DNA of 64,000 nt from Cinclus cinclus (taxonomy: Eukaryota; Chordata; Aves; Passeriformes; Cinclidae): the NCBI RefSeq assembly GCF_963662255.1, contig NC_085049.1, positions 59,877,158-59,941,157 of the forward strand. The letters are read 5' to 3'. How positions within the stretch are numbered: the stretch's first letter is position 1; each line of letters starts with the position of its first letter. The notes under the pieces were generated by a model. The model was given only the letters and a program-made list of their open reading frames with translations. It was not told the DNA's origin and made no database searches. Of this stretch, positions 1-12,814 are shown piece by piece. The position numbers and the translations under genes were made by a program.

Positions 1-3000
1 ATCCAAGAACAAAGGGCTGGGTTTTTTAGGAACACCTTTTTAAGACACCTCTTAACCATTTAAACCTGACATAACACTAAGGGGAGCCCAGCACAAGGCA
101 TGAATGCCCTTTGTGCTAAACTGACGTAGTATACAAGGGTATATGAAGTCAGTATGAGGAATCAACCATGGGCCTGCTGCAGAGTTAAAATAGCTCTGTC
201 CATGTTTTCCCCATTCTTTAATGACTGGAAAGAACAGCACCTCTTCTTTAGATGTGCTGACTTGAATATCAGCATGCACCCTGCACAAACAGCAGATTTC
301 AGTGTTTACTGCTAAAGCAGTAGATGTTTCTCCAGCTCTGACTTCCGTCCTGCCCCACCACAAAGATCTCACCTGAAAACGAGGAAAAGCTAAAATATGG
401 ATAAAGAACAACACCGCTGGTCTGTTAAAAAGCATAAACAAACAATTCCTGCACAATCAAACTGTGCTCAGCACTAGTGTGCCAACTGAGGTGAACTTCT
501 GCTGAACCCCCTGAGCTTCAGCAAGGCACCTTCAGCAGGATGTGCAGGAGCCCAGCTACACAGTCCAGACTGCAGATCTCTGGCAGTTTCCAACTGCTAA
601 CAGCCACACTCATTTTCTTAGCTTTAGCCTAAGTTTCCAAATAAACTTTGCTACTGAGGAAGTATGAAAGTAGAGCCAAACTGTTACTGAACTGCAGAAT
701 CACATATGCACAAAAAACTCCCTTGCTGCACAAGTCACAATCTGAAGTCAAAATTTTTCTTCAGCCTTAGCAGGGAGTGAGGGGAAGGACAAAAACCCTC
801 TGCCACAAATGCAACTGAATGCTGCCAGCTTTACCCAATTTTGCCAGCCACTACTCCAATATAAATCTAAAGGAACCCATCTGCAAACTTAATAGGGGCA
901 CTGTTCAATTCTTCCCCTCAACTTTGCATGTGCTTGTGAACAAGCAGAAGCACACAAAGTGCAGGAGAAGCAGGAAGGGAGAAGGCAGAGAGAATGTGCA
1001 TTATCAAAATACCTTGACAGCAGTTCTTGGAAATGTGCAGCCTGCAAGGCTGTATCAGACACTCATTTCCTGTGAAGTGCACACAGGCCTTTTCATTTCT
1101 CCACTGAAGAGGATGAAAATAAGGGGCAGCCCTGAAGTCTCCAAAGACAACACAAACCAGCATTTAGCCATTCTACTAAAACTGAATTTACACTTTTACA
1201 CTATTAAATACCTATTGAACAGAAGCACTGATTTCGAGAAGTTTAAAAAAATAGGATTTTCTACACCTCTCACTTCTAAATCTCAATTTGAAACCTTGCA
1301 CTTGGAGAGGGGGAAGAAAAATTCTACTCGTCCTTTTGATCACTCACTAACACAAAGTCACCAAATCCTGCTACATCGAACAGCACTGCAACTTTAAAAA
1401 AAAAAAATTGAGACTGATTTCAGCAAAATAGTGAGCTAATAAATATCTTACTGAGGCAGAAGGATGCATGATATGCACAAATACAAACCAGAAGAGTAGG
1501 GTGTAATGAAGTAGACTGACAGGATAAAAGGGGTTAAGGTGCTATCATACCTGCCTTCTGCCTCTACTGACATGTAATCAAGGATCTAATTAATGTAGCA
1601 TTTAGTTGCATTATTTTAAACAAATATGTCTCCTAATGCCATACATAAAAAGAGATTGTCCCTGTACAGCTTACTCCGCTCTCGCACCATCCACATTTTA
1701 AGTTACAGAGATGCACGTGCCTTCCTCTCTCATCTTGTGAACTTTTGGCAAGCACCACTAGCGGAGGTCTGCAGTGGCCTGGAATAATAGCTCAGGAACA
1801 CACCACCTCCCCACAGCTTTTATTAATCTAACCACAGTATCAACCCGACCCAAGTGATGTCATATTTAAATATTGGCACTCTCTCTTTATTGCTGACCAA
1901 ACCAAGGCTGGAGAAATCAAGGACAGAGAAGCCTGTGGGTGGCAAGGGGAGAGAGGGGTGGCAAGGAGCTGCAGGGAAAGACTAGGAGAAAAGAGCAAAA
2001 CATTCCCAGTGGGGACAGAGAAAAAGAGAAACAAGGGAAAAAACACAGCTTTAAAGGCACATTTTCTCCTTTGTTTCTCAGCAATGCAACCGCAGTATTA
2101 GTGACAGCAATTAAGAATTTACACCACCCAACCCCAGCTCTATCCTTGCGCAAACCAACCACCAACTTCACAGAAACCCCAGCTGGACTGAGGAGGGTAA
2201 GAGGCACTGGCTGCAAGTTTGAAGTTGTCATCTGGAAACTGAATTTGGCCCTCTCTGAGCAGGCACAGTGGGGATAGAGACACGTACCTGGGAAGACCTG
2301 AAGAAGCTCAGCCTCTCCCCAGCACTCCTCTATGCCCATTATTTGAGACCCTAGCACAGTTTACCTGTGCCTTCCAACACAATCTTACAGAAGACCCGTG
2401 TTGCCACTTAACCCCACTACATTTAAGTAAGTGATAAGCAAGCCAGGTTATTAAAGGACATACAACATACAGAACATTAATAAGGAGCACAGAAATAACC
2501 AATGCCCAGATTCCAGTTTAACTCAGGAAAAGATGGGAACCTGTGTGGGAGGCTGGCATCCCAGTAATCCTGTGGGTTTGTGCCCAAGCGCCTTCCCCTC
2601 TGGAGAGAACAAGAATCCATACTTCAATAACTATGTTTTAAATCACATACCCAGCAGAATCACTCATGAACACAGAAACAAAGCTTGGCTTCATCTGCAG
2701 CGACTGGCTACATTTCATCCTAATTTGATTCAACCAAGAGCAACATTATGGGATAATACAGCCCCAGTCTCACAAACTTCTGTGCATGATTTTAAAGCAC
2801 ATGACCATTGCCCTGCTGTGACTGAATGGGCCATTTAACATTCACACAGCATCTGAATTGTAGTTGCAATTGTTCAGAGAAAGAAGATATGCTTGCATAC
2901 CTTCTTAAGGACACAGTCAATAGAGAATGAAGCATCAGGAAACTAGTTATTTCTGATTCCATCCCATTTTACAGAGTGTGGTCAACATGTGACTGGGTTT

Positions 3001-3839
3001 TTTCATTTAAATTCTGAGAGCTGCAAGGACTAGAACTAGTAAATGGCACTGTCTGGACCACATAGTCCTAAATAGCAGCTTGCTAACAGTACTCTTTACC
3101 CTCAAGTTTCCAGAACAATGGTCAAGCCACATCCCCCTTCTTCACCATGCAGAAAAAAGTCAGGGACATTAACTTAACATTCTTGACTTCCTCTTAGCTA
3201 TCTCTGGGATCTATCAGATCCTGTTTCCAAGCTTCTACTAAGCAAGAATTAATATAAACTTAAACTGAATTTTTAAAAAAGGAAAAAAAAAAAGAAACCT
3301 AATAGTACGGGCTGAGGTTTTACGTGGTAACCATTCCAAAATTCTCAGTAACAGCGCGTGCGTTTGTGGGAAAAAGTGAGTAGCGATACTGCATGGCTGT
3401 GAGCACCATGACTCAGATTGCATAAAGAGGGAGGATTTAGCGATAACCTTTGAGATGAGGCTTTTCATGGGCGCACAGTATTGATCTTCTGAGAAACGGC
3501 AGGTGTGAGGCTGCGTTCTGACTGTGCCAGGTCTGGAGGTTGGCGACTTTCTCCGCCTTTCAAGGCAACCCCAAACGGGCATGTACACCCCCGGTTCACA
3601 GTCACCCCGCTTCCCTGTAACGCCTTCACTTCTGGAAGGCAGCTCCCTTTTCCAGCTAAGATTAAACTCAACACTCCGAGCACCGCTTCTCCTGTGCTTT
3701 ATGTGAAAGGAAAGAAGTGGTGTGAAGACCAAGTTACCAGGACCTGTGCGGCTGCTTCCCTACAGACCCACCCAATTTGCAGCACAGACATTACCTAACT
3801 TGCAGGTTTCACTTTAAAAGCATCATCTCCCTGTCCTAA
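1..3839. other. Non-coding stretch, no gene recognised
   Basis: AT-rich sequence with homopolymer runs and scattered open frames, the longest being 192 codons at 819-1397 on the plus strand. None shows a domain, a biased composition or convincing flanking splice sites. If the CpG island to the right starts a leftward transcript, this stretch is its first intron. I see nothing else to report here. Confidence 0.6.
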
Positions 3840-5090
3840 CGCTGTGAAGAGCACCTTGACACCAGGACTGTCCCCACGGAGCCTCCCAGGCTACTCCCAG
3901 CACCCCGCCACCACCCCAAGACAGCACATGGCTCCCTTCAAGGCCGGCAATGACATGCCAGCATCCCAAATCTCCCCCGACTACTCGGGAAAAGCTCCCC
4001 AAACCCCAACACGTTCCTTCTTCCCAGCCAACAACGACCCCAACGCCCCCAGGAGCCAAATCAGCGGGGGCTGCACCCCCTCGCAAGCTAAGGGGGGATC
4101 GCAGCAGACAGGCAGACGGACAGACAGACAGACTCCTCGCAGCCCGCCCCCCAAAAAGGCCGTTTCCAGTTAACGCAGCACAACTTACTCTCGGCACCTC
4201 CGGGGCCACGGGCTAGCGGCGCTGCCTCCGGTGCGAGCGAGCGCTCAGTGCCGGGGCGACAGCGGCGCTGCCCGGCCCGGCTCCCGCCGCTCTCCCGCCC
4301 GAAGCCAAACGGAGGCGGTCCCGCTGCCCGCCGCCGCCACGCTCCGCATCCCCCCCGGCCCCTCCGCTCACAAAGGGGCCGGTGCGCGGCTTGCCGGGGG
4401 CGGCGCGGCCGCCCCGCCGGGCCCTCCTCGGCAGCGGGGCGGGCGGGCGGGCGCCGCGGCGGCTCCGGCTCCGGGGAGCGGAGCGGCACAGAAGGGAGGG
4501 GAGGGGTAGGAGGGGAGGAAACCCCCCAAATGTTTCTTTTCCGAGGAAGGAGACACGGAGGAGGGGAAGGGGAGGGGTTTCTCCCTCCTTCACCACCCCG
4601 TCTTTCCACGGCGTGGCTCTTGCAAGGGAAAAAAAAAAAAGTAAAGAAGAAAAAAGTTTGGGTTCTTTTTTAACGAAAACTTGGACGGACAGCGGGGAGA
4701 GAGAGAGGAAAATAGGAAAAAGGAAAAGGAAAATAATAATAATAAAAAGATGCTGTGAAAGCCCCTCCGCCGCAGACTGGCAGAGGAACCCCACCGGGAC
4801 GGCACCGCAGCATCCGCCAGCCCCGGGACCCGCCGGAGCCACGTGTCGCCCCGGGGAGGCGGCGGCCGGCCCGGGGTTCTACCCCTCCTCCCCGCCTCCA
4901 TCCGCTGCCCCGCGGCGCGGGGCTGGGGCATCGGGATTCGCAAGCACCGGGGAAGGGGCAATGTCCAGGGCCGAGGGGCTGGAGCAGAGGGCTCTTTACA
5001 CCAGCGGAAAACAGAGACCTTCCGTGCCGGAGTTCTCCCAGCTCCTCTCGGTCACTGCAGGAGCTCTCAGAGGGACACCGGGCACTCTTT
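3840..5090 (-). promoter_or_regulatory. CpG island, probable promoter and non-coding first exon of a leftward gene
   Basis: The sequence turns strongly GC- and CpG-rich, peaking at about 4200-4500 and 4780-4980, and returns to AT-rich on both sides. On the minus strand a near-consensus splice donor (AGA then GTAAGT) ends a putative exon at 4189. No open frame starting in the island resembles a known protein, so the exon is probably 5' untranslated. By synteny with human 22q13.2, where TCF20 and NFAM1 lie on this side of SERHL and are transcribed the same way, TCF20 is the best guess. That identity is inference only: no TCF20 coding sequence is in the window. Confidence 0.55.
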
Positions 5091-8000
5091 AAGCACAGTG
5101 TGTGTGTGGCGCTTCAGGAGTGTGCCCCAAAACGCACGCTGTTGCCTTGATGGGTCAAATTAAGATACTGTAAATCATGTAAAAATTACAAATGCAGAGA
5201 AACGTTATCCTATGAAATATAAATAGTGCACCGCATGGTGCATACTGTAAGCATACTGCTTCTCAGAAAGAATAGATGTAATAGAAGAACAGATAAATTT
5301 TAGAATTCAGTACAAACCTCACAGCTTGAAGGCCTAGCCTGTAAGGAAGCTATGATTTGATCATGTCATCAGAGCTTTTACTCACCTACATACTTTCTCT
5401 ACATGCTGTGCACATTCCCTGGTGTGTGTACACCAGGTGAATTGCCCTGTTGAGAAACCTCTATATAAACCCTAAATGCAGACGTGCTCTGACTGCTCTG
5501 TACCACCCTAGTGATGCAAAGCAGCTGTAATTCCAGCTTGAGCAGCATTCTGAAAGCTTTACAGCTGCTTGACATTGTTAGGGAGGATAAAGCAGGCAGA
5601 AACACACCACTGAATCTGATCCTCAGCCTCGCCAGAAGTTCCACTGAGTGTTGAGACATCAGTTCTTGTTTTTTCTTTCAACCAAGCATGAAGATGTTGC
5701 TGACCACAGAAGAATTTCTGAACTTCCATAAGAATCTGGGCAAAGCACTTCATTCTTTTTCAGAGAGGCTTCAGTGGGAGGACCTGCCACTGGAGCTCTA
5801 AATCACAGCAGGGATAAAGTGCTCATCTGTTCCATTTTTGGTTTTTAAGTAGGCTTGTCACACTTCTCTTTATATTTTTGAATGGCAGCTTCAAAAATAC
5901 CCTGTGGTTTGCTTTACAGTTGCCTAGTAGGGAGTCTGTTTCCCTCTGTGGATATTTATAACATTTATTGGTGACTTCATAGACTCTTCCAGCCACCTTG
6001 CCTTAATGTTAAATGGCCTGGTCTAATTCTACCTTTTATTCTTCTTCTTTGTCATCTTTGCCTGTGAAAAGTTAATGTCCAGCTTCACTGCTCCAGGGTT
6101 GTCTGCAGGTCTTGCTCATATTTCTCTCATCCACTTGAAACTGTGACCTGGCAGCAGTTACAACTGAAGTGTATTGCAGCAATCATCTTCAGCCACAAAA
6201 GCCAGTGAGACATGTCGCAATGGCACCATTGACCACAGCTTTCCAAAGCTCAGATTTGACCCACAGAGTCCAAAATGTGTTCAGGACCAAGGTACCTCAG
6301 AGGTGGCTTCATTATAGGTGGAAAACATAAGGATGCTGAAATAGCTTGTGTCCTGTGGCATGAAGGAAGAGAAGGCAACCAACCACATCATGGACAAGCA
6401 CAGGTTTAGCTAGTTCTGCATTTCTTTCCTGTGAGCCTGAAATCAAGTCTGGATGTGTTTAACATGAAAAATAAATCCTATCTTTAGGTGAATTTTCTTG
6501 AGGAAAAAAGAATACAAGCAAATTCCTTAGAACCACGAGACTTCCCATGCTCTCATCACTGGATTGAAGGGTTTTTTTCCCCAAAATCTTTCAGTGTAAG
6601 GATACCCACCCAAAAGGCTTTGTGTAATGACAGTGAGAATACAGGCAGGCTAATTTGAACACCACCCACTGCTGCATCTCCGGAGAAAGCAGCATCCATC
6701 CTAAAGACAGTTTTTGAGATGCCCAGGATGCTGATGACAGTGTGACAAGGAATAGCTCCCAAGAAGGTGCCAGGATCTGTTCTTAGGATTTATGAGTTTT
6801 ATCCTACCCCTCATTTTTTCCCCTGCCTATGGATACCTATACCCTCACTATCCCTGATACTAAAACTGTAAACCACATTAAACACGAAAGCATAAATTGA
6901 TAGAGATGCTGACAGAATTAACCATTTCCAGAGAGTTCTGTCTGAAGTCCTGCTGCTGAGAGCAGTAGATCTGAGTTCATTCTACCTTTGGATCATAGTT
7001 CTATTTTGTGGTGTTTCTCTGCTTGCTCTTCAGCAACCTCCAAGTCTTTGGTAAGTTCCAAGATGTTGATATCCAGCAGCCTAAGAGCCAGTAACAGCCT
7101 AACAGCTTCACTCCTTCTTAGTGTGCAGATTCCTTTACAGCTTGCATAAGGTAGAAGGAGCCACAATCTGCCTATTTACTCCTGTCAGTTTGGGAGATGT
7201 GGGAAAAAGAATGGTATTTTGGGGCAGGTCATTGCAAACTGAATACTGAATAAAGATGGTTTTCTGGGAAAGCAAAAGGCAGACGTTGCCTCAGAGGAAG
7301 AGAGAAGATAATATGATGAGAGAAAAGAACTGGAGATAATGAGGCACTGAAAATCTGCAAAAGAAAGGAAAAAAGATAGCAAAAAGCCAAGTGAGAAGAA
7401 CCTGGAGGGCAGAGAGGAGGGAAGATGGGTGAACACATTAGATCTCCCAGTACTGACTTGCCCTTCAGCTTAGCAGACCTGTGTGTGGAAGCTCAGCTGG
7501 AGCTGGAGTGCCAACTCCAGATCACAGTTAACCAATTACTTAGGATCTCAGTGCCCTGCTGAGCCCCCAGCCAGACCCAAGCATGCTGTTGCCCACTGGT
7601 GTGGACACTGACTGTCTGGATGGGATGTGAGTAAGATATGAAACTGCCCTGACAGTGTAGCTGACCAAGTGGCCCAGACATAAGATGGGGAGTTCCTGCC
7701 AGGTAGTTAAATAAAAAGGAAAGAGAGCAAGGGGAAGGCCTGGGTAGCTGGGTTGAGAGGTGATGTAGGCAGTGCATGAGATTTTGTACAGATAGGAGGA
7801 GGGAAGGATGCTTGTGGGGTAAGAAATTACCGGCACCATCTCCTGATATGCTGCAAGTCCAACCTGCAAATAATACAAAATGCACAACGTTTGACCGCAT
7901 TCAGTCTCAGGTAGTTTTTCCCTTTTGACCTTTCCTCCTATTTTGAGATGGTCTCTCTCTTAACTTGCTGAAAGTCTCCTTTTAGGAGGTACTAACAGCA

Positions 8001-8300
8001 AAGCACTTAGAAGAAGGAAAAAAAAAAAAACAACACCACAAAAAGAGAAAGCCAGGAGGACTAAACCAACACACAAAAATCCCCCAGCCCTGTTCCTCTG
8101 CTCCCCTCAAGAAAAACAAAACAAACCAAACCAAAAACAAACAAAAACAAACACCTTCAGTGGTTTAGAGCAATCAGAGGCTGCTTTAGTTGCACTCTTA
8201 CGAGAAAAATTAGCACAAATTAGCCCCTTTGCATGAAGCGGTGGCAAGGCCCCTCCTTCCCCTACCAGAGCAGGGCTTTTCTCAGTAAAGAAGAGAAACT
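5091..8300. other. Intergenic stretch, nothing recognised
   Basis: No convincing coding exon, RNA gene or mobile element was found on either strand. Purine-rich runs at about 7200-7430 and an A-rich segment at about 8010-8160 produce the low-complexity open frames seen there. Confidence 0.5.
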
Positions 8301-8319
8301 GCTTTCCAGGAAAGCGAAG

Positions 8320-8530
8320 GTACAGGGGCTGCCCGGAGCGCGGTGACCCAGCGCGGCTGCGGGGAGCCGGGTGCCGCGGCTTGCGGGCTGCCAGCCCCGG
8401 CACGGGGCGGCTGCGTGCCCCGGAGGATGGAAGGAGCGAGGGGAGCCAGAGCCAGCCGCGCAGGGCACACGTCTTCATGCCAGTCTGCAACACCATCTGC
8501 TTTCCCCCACGGCTGCCGCGGAACACGAGT
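8320..8530. promoter_or_regulatory. Small orphan CpG-rich patch
   Basis: About 200 bases of GC- and CpG-rich sequence in otherwise AT-rich DNA, with GC-box-like stretches. No recognisable coding exon is attached on either strand. It could be a promoter of an unrecognised or non-coding transcript, an enhancer, or a remnant of a lost gene's 5' end (NFAM1 lies in this interval in human). Orientation is unknown. Confidence 0.35.
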
Positions 8531-11500
8531 TCTCACTCGTTGCCAGTCCCTGCCCCTGGTTCACTTGAGGGAAGAAGACCTAGCAGACAGCGACCTTCTA
8601 GGTTTTCAAACAAAGCATCAGGCTGCATAATCTGGAAGGTATTTAGGTCAGATTTAAGCAGCTGCAGTCTTTTATAACTGTACAGCAAACCACTCCCTCA
8701 CCTCTGAATCTTGCCCACATGTCAAACTCTGGAGTAGTGCAGGACAATCCAGGACAGAGGAAACGAGGTACGAGCCTTCCACAGCACTGGACCCAGGTGT
8801 GAGCTCCTTGAGGCTCTGTGACCACATAAATCCATGGCCACCCCAATGCTGGGTAACTTCTCCCAATATTGCTGCCCAACAGACATGGAGGTGGCAGCTC
8901 AGACAGGGATTTCATTGTATCCTTGAGGTCTATTGCCTCTTCCTGTTGTTATCCCACATTTTCAGGACATGTCACTGGAGGCCAAAATGGGTGGATCTTG
9001 CTCAAATCCCTTTGTTCAGAATCATTCAGTTGGAACATGCAGCCTCAGTCCTGCCCATGCTTTCCCAGGTTTTGTCCCCCCCCCCCTCAACTGAGGTGGG
9101 AGGTGATGCTGAACCCCACTCACAGGACACAGGCACCAAGTTCACTCAGTTCAGGCATTTCTCCAAAGCAGACAAAAACAGCCGGGAGAGGCTGTTTGCA
9201 GGGAGCAATCCAAGACACAGACCCTACAGCAGAAAGGTCCTAAGTCATTGTTTGAACTAGAAACAGGGGCTTCCTCAGCTGAGAAATCCAAGCCTCTAAA
9301 TGAAGTAAAGCAATGTAAAATGCAAGGAGTATAGCTATGGACTATAATTTTGGGAGTGACTGTACCAAAAGCATTGCAGGCTGGTACCGTCTGACAGTAG
9401 TGTCTATTGCAGTAGACTGATTTCCAGACCACTGTGCTTTCCAGATGATCACAGGACAAAGAACTCTGTCACATTAATCATTGTTGTTTTGTTAAACATC
9501 CCATCTTCATTAAAAAACTGCCAATGGTTGGAAAGCTGCCAGCACCCTAAGTAAACCACTGAAGTATTTAACTCCTTTGCCCATTACTGAATGTATACCT
9601 CCTCTCTAGATTGTTTTTTTACTGTGCCATTGTTAGGCAGTATAACAACTGGATGAGCAAAAATGCGATGCTACATAGGTATACTAAGGCTTTGATCATA
9701 TTGGTCCTAAATGCTTCTCTCTCCTAAAATGCGTTCCAACTCCTTAACAGGCCTTAAAGCTCTGCCAGGAAGCCTCTCCAACTTGCTCTCTTCCTCATTG
9801 AATCATAGCTGTCAAAACTGGGAATTCTTTCACACCAGTAATCACCTCCATGGAATTAGCAGACACAATATAATCTCCTGCAATATAATCTCATTAACAC
9901 CTGTTCCGCATTCTCCGCTTATACATCGGAGAATGGAATTAGCCTTTCTGACTGCACTGGCAGCTCACATTCAGCTGCTGCTCCGCTGTGAGTCAGTCCT
10001 TCACCAGAGTCACTTCTTCCACAAACAGCACTGCCAGATGAAAAGTGTGGCCCGGGTGGAGTAACTCACCACTGGACTGTTTCAAAAACCCCCTTTACAT
10101 GATTGTATCAACTTTAATATTTTGACATTTGCTATCTAGTCAATTCTCAGTCCGATTACTACAAAATATGTTAATTTGGTATCATTCCAGTATTTTAAAA
10201 ATCAAAACACAGTGTAAGACTCTATCAGTTTCCTTGCTGGAGAGCTATTATTTCAACAGCTTCTGCTTTTGTCAGCCAAATCCATAACCCAAATCTATAA
10301 TTTACATCCCCAGAAGTTCCCAAGCAGTTTTATAGATTCTTTTCCATAAACTTATGAAACTTAGTGTTAACTAGAACTTTCCTTATTTTTAAAGGATCCC
10401 AGTATGTGCTTTTTCTTTATTCTGTCTGAGGTCAACAAGGGGCTGGTAGGCCTGTAATTACAAGTGTCAGATTACTTATGGTTTTCATTATTATTTCATC
10501 TCAGCCTATAGAGAATCTGCCAGATTAAGTAAAAGACAGTTAAGTCTAGACAAGAGTTGGAAAGAAACTTCTCTTCTTCCCTTGCCACTTCATACATTAA
10601 AATAGGTGCATGATCTAAAGTTGGGTTTGGGTTTTCTAGAGATCTGGAGAGTAGCTCACCTCACAAGTTAATCTAAACAGGCCCAGGGGATGGGAACCAG
10701 CAGAGACTCCTGAATCTGTCCCAAATGTAGTAGAGTTCGTGATTAAGGAGGAAATGGAAAGCTGAGACTGGAAAGAGTTTATTTGTACGATAAGTACTCA
10801 TATATAATTTATATGCAATAAATGTTTCTAGCTATTTCATTAGTTGCAAATAAAGTGATACAAATGTGCACCACTTGGACCTGATGCATGGTGTGTGCCT
10901 GGGGCTGCTTCCAGCTGAATGGTGGTGGTTCATGTGGGAATGTTTTAAACTCCCCAGCAGCCCCACTATCCAAATTATGCTGCAGGTGAATCCCTGAAGC
11001 AGATGCACTCCACTTTTCCAACCACTCATTGCTTGGCTTAAAACAAAGATTTCCATTTAAACTATCATATTGGCTCAGACTGTGGTGGGTAAAGAGCCAG
11101 CATTTCTTTGTCTCTCCCACCTTCTCACAGCTGGAGAGCTCTGGAACAACTGAGTTTAGTTCAGTTGGTTACAGCACGATGCAAATAAACAAGGAGCACA
11201 ACAGGTCTGGAGCAAGGGGGAGAAACCAATTTAAGCCATCACAGAATTTTTTTGCACTTGATATGTATGCAGCTTTTTCCATCAGAAATTCACATAAATT
11301 AAATTCAACAATTAATTCGGGAAAATTGACGAGAAAGTATACCACACAAGGTACCTGGATGAGTCCTTTGCTGTTGAGCAGAGCCCAGAGATCATGAGAT
11401 ACTATCCCACTGCAACTCTCCCCACCTGGGGAGCTCGTTTAAACTCTCGAGACTACCTGGGACCATCTCTAAGGCAAGCAAGATTTGTAGATGAAGCTCA

Positions 11501-12814
11501 AACTAAAGCCTGTGAGTCAGCATGTTGGAGCTGCTTGCATGGTAACGTGCTTGCCTGTGATCACTTTTATTTTCCTGTCTACTCTAGATTGCAGCATATG
11601 CTCACAATATGGGGCTTTATATCAAAGTGTGTCCTCTATATATCCTCTGAAAGAAATCAGTTAAGCTAGCAATAGCACGCTTTTTAAAATTTGTATAACC
11701 GCACAAAAGAAATTGGGGTACAGGACTATTACTAATAAATCAACGTAAATAGATCAATATGTCAGTACTTCAGTGTTTGAATCCAACCAGCTATAGGGAA
11801 TTTGTCCCCTGGTAGCAATCAATCTGCTGTACTTAAAGTTTCCTCACCAGATCTGCAGCTAGCACAAACTGATCAATGCTGTTCCAAGTCAGCAGAGCAT
11901 AACAGCTTTGCATGTCCCAGTGTTCACCCTTGCAGATCTCCTGCTCCTTTGCAAGGACAGAGAGGTTAAATCACCCTTTGCTAAGCACATGGGATATCTC
12001 ACACTAACTCACAGCTCTTTATTCAAAACCAGCTTTTCTTACCACCAGTCCAGTTTAGCCCAGCCAACACCTCAGCACCTTTCCAGGTGGAGTCTTGTTT
12101 GGTCCTCCACGAGCAGCAATCCCACTGCAGTGGCCTGTGGCACTAAGTAGAAGTAGATGCAGAAAAATGAATTCTGTGAGCCATCCAAATTCTGCTGTGC
12201 ATCCTGCATAGGACCCTCTCCTTGGGGGCTTTTCCAGGCTATGCTGGGGGAGATGCACTGTCTCGTAAGATGTTGGGCTGCTCTTTTACAGGGGTGAATA
12301 GCATTGCTAGAGAAGCTGTGAGGATAGCTCAACAGTCTGGCTTTGGCTAATAGGGTGACAGTCCTGCCACTAAGGGAAGGGTACAGAGCACATACCAGCG
12401 TAATCTTCTCCACTTGGAGCTCTATCTGAAATCACCCATTCTCCATAATTTCTGTGATGAATTTCTCCTTTCCCATCAGGTGGCTGCTGATGGAGCCTCC
12501 TACCAGAACTGATGTAGGATGCAAGTCACAGGAGCCCAACATCACTAGAGAATGCATTATTCCCACCTAAGTCCCAGAATAATCTCTGTGACCCAAAGCA
12601 ATGAGAGCCCAGATCCTACTGGCTGCTGGAATGGGGGAGAGAACCCAGTGTGGCAGTCCAAGACCTGTGGGTGACGATGAATATACTGCTAGGTCAAGCA
12701 TTTACAGCAGGATCCCAGGATTATCCCAAACAAGGCTTGTGCCCAAAAGACAGTATTAGGTAGAGGTAAGGGCTGACAGGTAAACAACTTGGGTAGCTAC
12801 CACCTACCTACAAG
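8531..12814. other. Intergenic stretch, possibly containing old repeat remnants
   Basis: No gene recognised. A segment around 9680-10060 has the phrasing of a very old CR1-type fragment in minus orientation (the part near 9940-9980 is the most similar), but it is too degraded to call. There is a C-run at about 9077-9087. Confidence 0.4.

Noticed and set aside
819..1397. 192-codon open frame on the plus strand
   Set aside because: No recognisable domain, low-complexity basic composition, no splice or promoter support; lies in what is probably an intron.
4088..5163. Several overlapping long frames in the first CpG island (up to 236 codons)
   Set aside because: All are Pro/Arg/Gly/Ala-rich and open on both strands, as expected from GC content; none resembles a known protein.
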